Assembly: GCF_003336205.1 (NCBI RefSeq)
Contig: NZ_QPIE01000005.1
Coordinates: 1 to 64,000 of the forward strand
Direction of reading: 5' to 3'
From: Chryseobacterium lacus
GTDB taxonomy: Bacteria > Bacteroidota > Bacteroidia > Flavobacteriales > Weeksellaceae
DNA length: 64,000 bases
Part shown: positions 61,976-64,000 of the stretch, piece by piece
Position numbering within the stretch: position 1 is the first letter of the stretch
Layout: every line of letters starts with the position of its first letter
Notes under the pieces: generated by a model
What the model was told of the DNA's origin: nothing
The model's input: only the letters and a program-made list of their open reading frames with translations
The model's database searches: none
Position numbers and translations under genes: made by a program

Positions 61976-62632
61976 ATGAAAAAACTGTTTTTAGTTGGTG
62001 CTCTTGCACTTTTCAGCGCTGTTAGTGCTCAGGAATTTAAACCTACTGCAGGTGATGTAACCGTAGACCTAGGTGTTGCAGGTGGATTAGGAAATACTAC
62101 CATCAACCTTCCTGACCAAGGTTTTGGAACAGGTGCAATGTTCAAAGCCAGATATTTCAAAACAGAGAATATCGCTTACAGAGGAACTTTGTTTGTAGGA
62201 AATGTCAGTGAAACTGATAATTCAACTCCAGACATTAAAAAAGAAAATAATTTCTATGGTTTTGGATTAGGTTTCGGTATGGAAAGACACTTCACAGGAA
62301 CTGAAAGATTATCTCCTTATGTAGGTGGTGATGTACTTCTAGGATATGGTTCTATGAACATTAAATCAACTGAAATTACAACAGGTGATGTAGAGGAACT
62401 GAAAGGTCCTGGTGTCTTCAGATTTGGGGTAAGAGGTGTTTTCGGAGCTGATTATTATATCGCTAAAAGAGTATTCTTAGGTGTAGAAGCAGGCCTTGGA
62501 TTAATGTACGAATCAGAAGGTGATACTACATTAAAAAGAACTGGTGATGCTGATGTTGTTACAAAAGGTGGTAGTTCTTTCAGAATTACACCAGAAGTGG
62601 TAACGGGTATCAGAGTAGGATTTGCATTCTAA
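61976..62632 (+). CDS. Outer-membrane beta-barrel protein, paralogue 1
   Basis: A 218-residue barrel. Signal peptide MKKLFLVGALALFSAVSA then QE. Alternating glycine/aromatic strands (FYGFGLGFGMERHF, YVGGDVLLGYG, FRFGVRGVFGADYYI) and a VTGIRVGFAF end. First of three tandem paralogues with nearly the same signal peptide. Confidence 0.85.
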   Translation: MKKLFLVGALALFSAVSAQEFKPTAGDVTVDLGVAGGLGNTTINLPDQGFGTGAMFKARYFKTENIAYRGTLFVGNVSETDNSTPDIKKENNFYGFGLGFGMERHFTGTERLSPYVGGDVLLGYGSMNIKSTEITTGDVEELKGPGVFRFGVRGVFGADYYIAKRVFLGVEAGLGLMYESEGDTTLKRTGDADVVTKGGSSFRITPEVVTGIRVGFAF

Positions 62633-62655
62633 TCATTTGATAACAATAACATTAC

Positions 62656-62684
62656 AAGCCGGCAAAATTGTCGGTTTTTTTTTG
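62656..62684 (+). terminator. Terminator after barrel gene 1
   Basis: AGCCGGC and GTCGG arms (one mismatch) before a run of T. Confidence 0.65.
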
Positions 62685-62714
62685 TTAATTATTAATAAAT
62701 TAATCCTATATTTG
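62682..62714 (+). promoter_or_regulatory. Promoter of barrel gene 2
   Basis: TTG at 62682-62684, 22-nt spacer and TATATTTG at 62707-62714, 29 nt before the ATG. The TTG falls in the end of the preceding terminator. Confidence 0.6.
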
Positions 62715-62743
62715 CCGCTTAATTCTAAAATAAATTAATTATT

Positions 62744-63391
62744 ATGAAAAAACTATTTTTTGTTGGTGCTGTAGCACTTTTCGCTTCTGTAAATGCTCAG
62801 GAAGTTAAATTTGGAGCTAAGGCTGGATACGCAATGTCTACTATCTCAATGTCTATTGATGGATTAGGATTGACTATTAATACCAATTCTAAATCTACTT
62901 TTTATGCGGGAGCTTTAGTTGAATATCAATTAAACGATAAGTTTGCGCTTCAGGGTGAAGTTCTTTATTCACCTTTAGGAGGAGAGTATACAGTTGAAGA
63001 ATCCTTCATGGGAGATAGTTTCAAAGCAACTTCAAAAGTGGATTTAGGAACTTTGCTTATTCCTATAGGTGCTAAATATTATGTATCTGAACAATTTGCA
63101 TTAGGAGCTGGTTTGAATTTTGGGATTATTATGTCTGCGAAAAACAATTATACAGAAACGACTACCGTGGGTGGTGTGACTGAAACCGTATCAACAAGCG
63201 AGGATATGAAAGATGAAATTAATTCTCTGAATCTTGCACCTTATCTTGGAGCAGAATATAACTTATCTAACGGACTGTTTTTCGATGCAAGATATAACCT
63301 TGGAGTTTCTAACCTTGCAAAGGATTCTGGTGAAGGTAAATGGAAAAATAGCTTTTTTCAAATTGGTCTTGGATATAAGTTCGGGAACTAA
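62744..63391 (+). CDS. Outer-membrane beta-barrel (porin-like) protein, paralogue 2
   Basis: A 215-residue OmpX/PorT-like barrel: signal peptide MKKLFFVGAVALFASVNA then QE, followed by FGAKAGYAMSTIS, YAGALVEYQLNDKFALQGEVLYS, LLIPIGAKYYVSEQFALGAG and FFQIGLGYKFGN, where the last residues carry the usual C-terminal aromatic end of barrels. Has its own promoter and terminator. Confidence 0.87.
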   Translation: MKKLFFVGAVALFASVNAQEVKFGAKAGYAMSTISMSIDGLGLTINTNSKSTFYAGALVEYQLNDKFALQGEVLYSPLGGEYTVEESFMGDSFKATSKVDLGTLLIPIGAKYYVSEQFALGAGLNFGIIMSAKNNYTETTTVGGVTETVSTSEDMKDEINSLNLAPYLGAEYNLSNGLFFDARYNLGVSNLAKDSGEGKWKNSFFQIGLGYKFGN

Positions 63392-63408
63392 CCTCTTGAA
63401 TCACAAAT

Positions 63409-63443
63409 AAATCGTCTTGCTTAAGAGTAAGGCGATTTTTTTT
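63409..63443 (+). terminator. Terminator after barrel gene 2
   Basis: AAATCGTCTTGCT and AGTAAGGCGATTT arms, ten or more pairs with one or two mismatches, then TTTTTT. Confidence 0.8.
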
Positions 63444-63501
63444 GTTTTGTATTTAAAATTAATTTTATATTTACCATCTCAACCTAAATGAATAAATTAT
63501 T

Positions 63502-63984
63502 ATGAAAAAACTTTTTTTAGTAGGTGCTTTGGCACTTTTCGCATCCGTGAACGCACAGTCCGGATTTAAAATTGGTGCTCATGTTGGTTTGCCAATGGGA
63601 GATGCTGGTAATGCTTACAGCTTCAATGTTGGTGTTGATGCTGCGTACCTTTTTCCGGTTGCTGAATCCTTTTCAGCTGGTGTAGCTACTGGATATTCTG
63701 CATTCTTAGGTAAAGATGTTGGAGGATTTAAAGTTCCGACACTTGGATTGATTCCAATTGCTGCTACGGGACAATACATGCTTGCAGAACAGTTCAGTCT
63801 TGGTGCTGATCTTGGATATGGATTTTTAATGCAAGATGGAAATAACGATGGTGGATTTTATTACCAACCAAGAGCAACATATCATATTGGAGAAAATATG
63901 GGACTTTCTTTATCATATAAAGGAGTGTCTCAAAAAGGAGGTACAATCGACGCTATCAACTTAGGTTTTGGTTATAGCTTCTAA
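63502..63984 (+). CDS. Outer-membrane beta-barrel protein, paralogue 3
   Basis: A 160-residue short barrel. Signal peptide MKKLFLVGALALFASVNA then QSGFKIGAHVGLP; strands FSAGVATGYSAFLG, GQYMLAEQFSLGADLGYGF and LGFGYSF at the C-terminus. Shorter than its two neighbours, so it may form an 8-strand barrel. A weak -7-like sequence TATATTTA lies near 63470. Confidence 0.84.
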   Translation: MKKLFLVGALALFASVNAQSGFKIGAHVGLPMGDAGNAYSFNVGVDAAYLFPVAESFSAGVATGYSAFLGKDVGGFKVPTLGLIPIAATGQYMLAEQFSLGADLGYGFLMQDGNNDGGFYYQPRATYHIGENMGLSLSYKGVSQKGGTIDAINLGFGYSF

Positions 63985-64000
63985 TTAAATTTAAGAAAAT

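Noticed and set aside
1-64000. tRNA, rRNA, transposase or integrase genes
   Set aside because: Looked for on both strands by motif and product; none could be supported in this window.

Overview
The window looks like a chromosomal segment of a Bacteroidota bacterium of class Flavobacteriia, most like the Chryseobacterium/Kaistella group (family Weeksellaceae). The evidence is direct: many genes are preceded by the Bacteroidota -7 promoter element TAnnTTTG and Shine-Dalgarno sequences are not apparent; there is a type IX secretion gene (PorQ) and a protein with a type IX sorting domain; SecD and SecF are one fused protein; and HU-type, PhoH, TonB-receptor and OmpA-like barrel genes have the typical Bacteroidota form. 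The genus is inference. No rRNA, tRNA, CRISPR array, insertion sequence or phage module was found.

Region 1 (1 to about 24.5 kb, + strand) is a Wzx/Wzy-type capsule or O-antigen locus. It starts with the export lipoprotein (Wza type) and the chain-length regulator/tyrosine kinase (Wzc type). Next come a UDP-HexNAc 6-dehydrogenase and a packed, AT-rich cassette: two FdtA-type cupins, an FdtC-type acyltransferase, FdtB-type aminotransferase, flippase, four glycosyltransferases, WecB-type epimerase, acyltransferase and polymerase. The last part makes UDP-N-acetyl-L-fucosamine (CapE, CapF, CapG) with a WbuB-like transferase, and ends with the initiating sugar-phosphate transferase and a PglD-like acetyltransferase. 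The outer genes are separated by unusual repeat-filled linkers; two of these hold orphan genes (a four-helix-bundle protein and a GxxExxY protein), and two others carry near-identical promoter-like sequences.

Region 2 (24.5 to 27.5 kb) is a regulatory island: an HU-like DNA-binding gene and an XRE-type regulator point away from each other around a 24-bp dyad that contains a -7 element for each direction. The HU leader is about 300 nt and holds a duplicated hairpin element. A composite hairpin repeat occurs on both sides of the island.

Region 3 (27.5 to 38.4 kb) is mostly housekeeping: two small unknown proteins, a 2-oxoacid dehydrogenase E2, a SAM-hydrolysing enzyme, PhoH, SecDF, a Tet-like MFS exporter, a type IX cargo protein, TatA and a PAP2 phosphatase.

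Region 4 (38.4 to 46.9 kb) holds a compact minus-strand operon that looks like a nitrosative-stress and iron-centre-repair unit: Rrf2 regulator with three cysteines, a double-DUF2249/RIC-like hemerythrin protein, a second hemerythrin, a DUF1858/DUF2249 protein, a 12-helix haem-copper-oxidase-like membrane protein and a MIP18-type Fe-S assembly factor. The regulator and the operon share a dyad-like sequence. A TonB receptor with a CxxC plug motif and a thioredoxin-like partner are divergent from it.

Region 5 (47 to 64 kb) holds sucA and sucB separated by a small toxin-antitoxin pair on the opposite strand, ApaG, an envelope operon (LpxL-like acyltransferase, GT2, two alpha/beta hydrolases, exonuclease), a thioredoxin-like lipoprotein, a YtxH/holin-like membrane stress cluster, cmk, porQ, pyrH-frr, and three tandem paralogous outer-membrane barrel genes.
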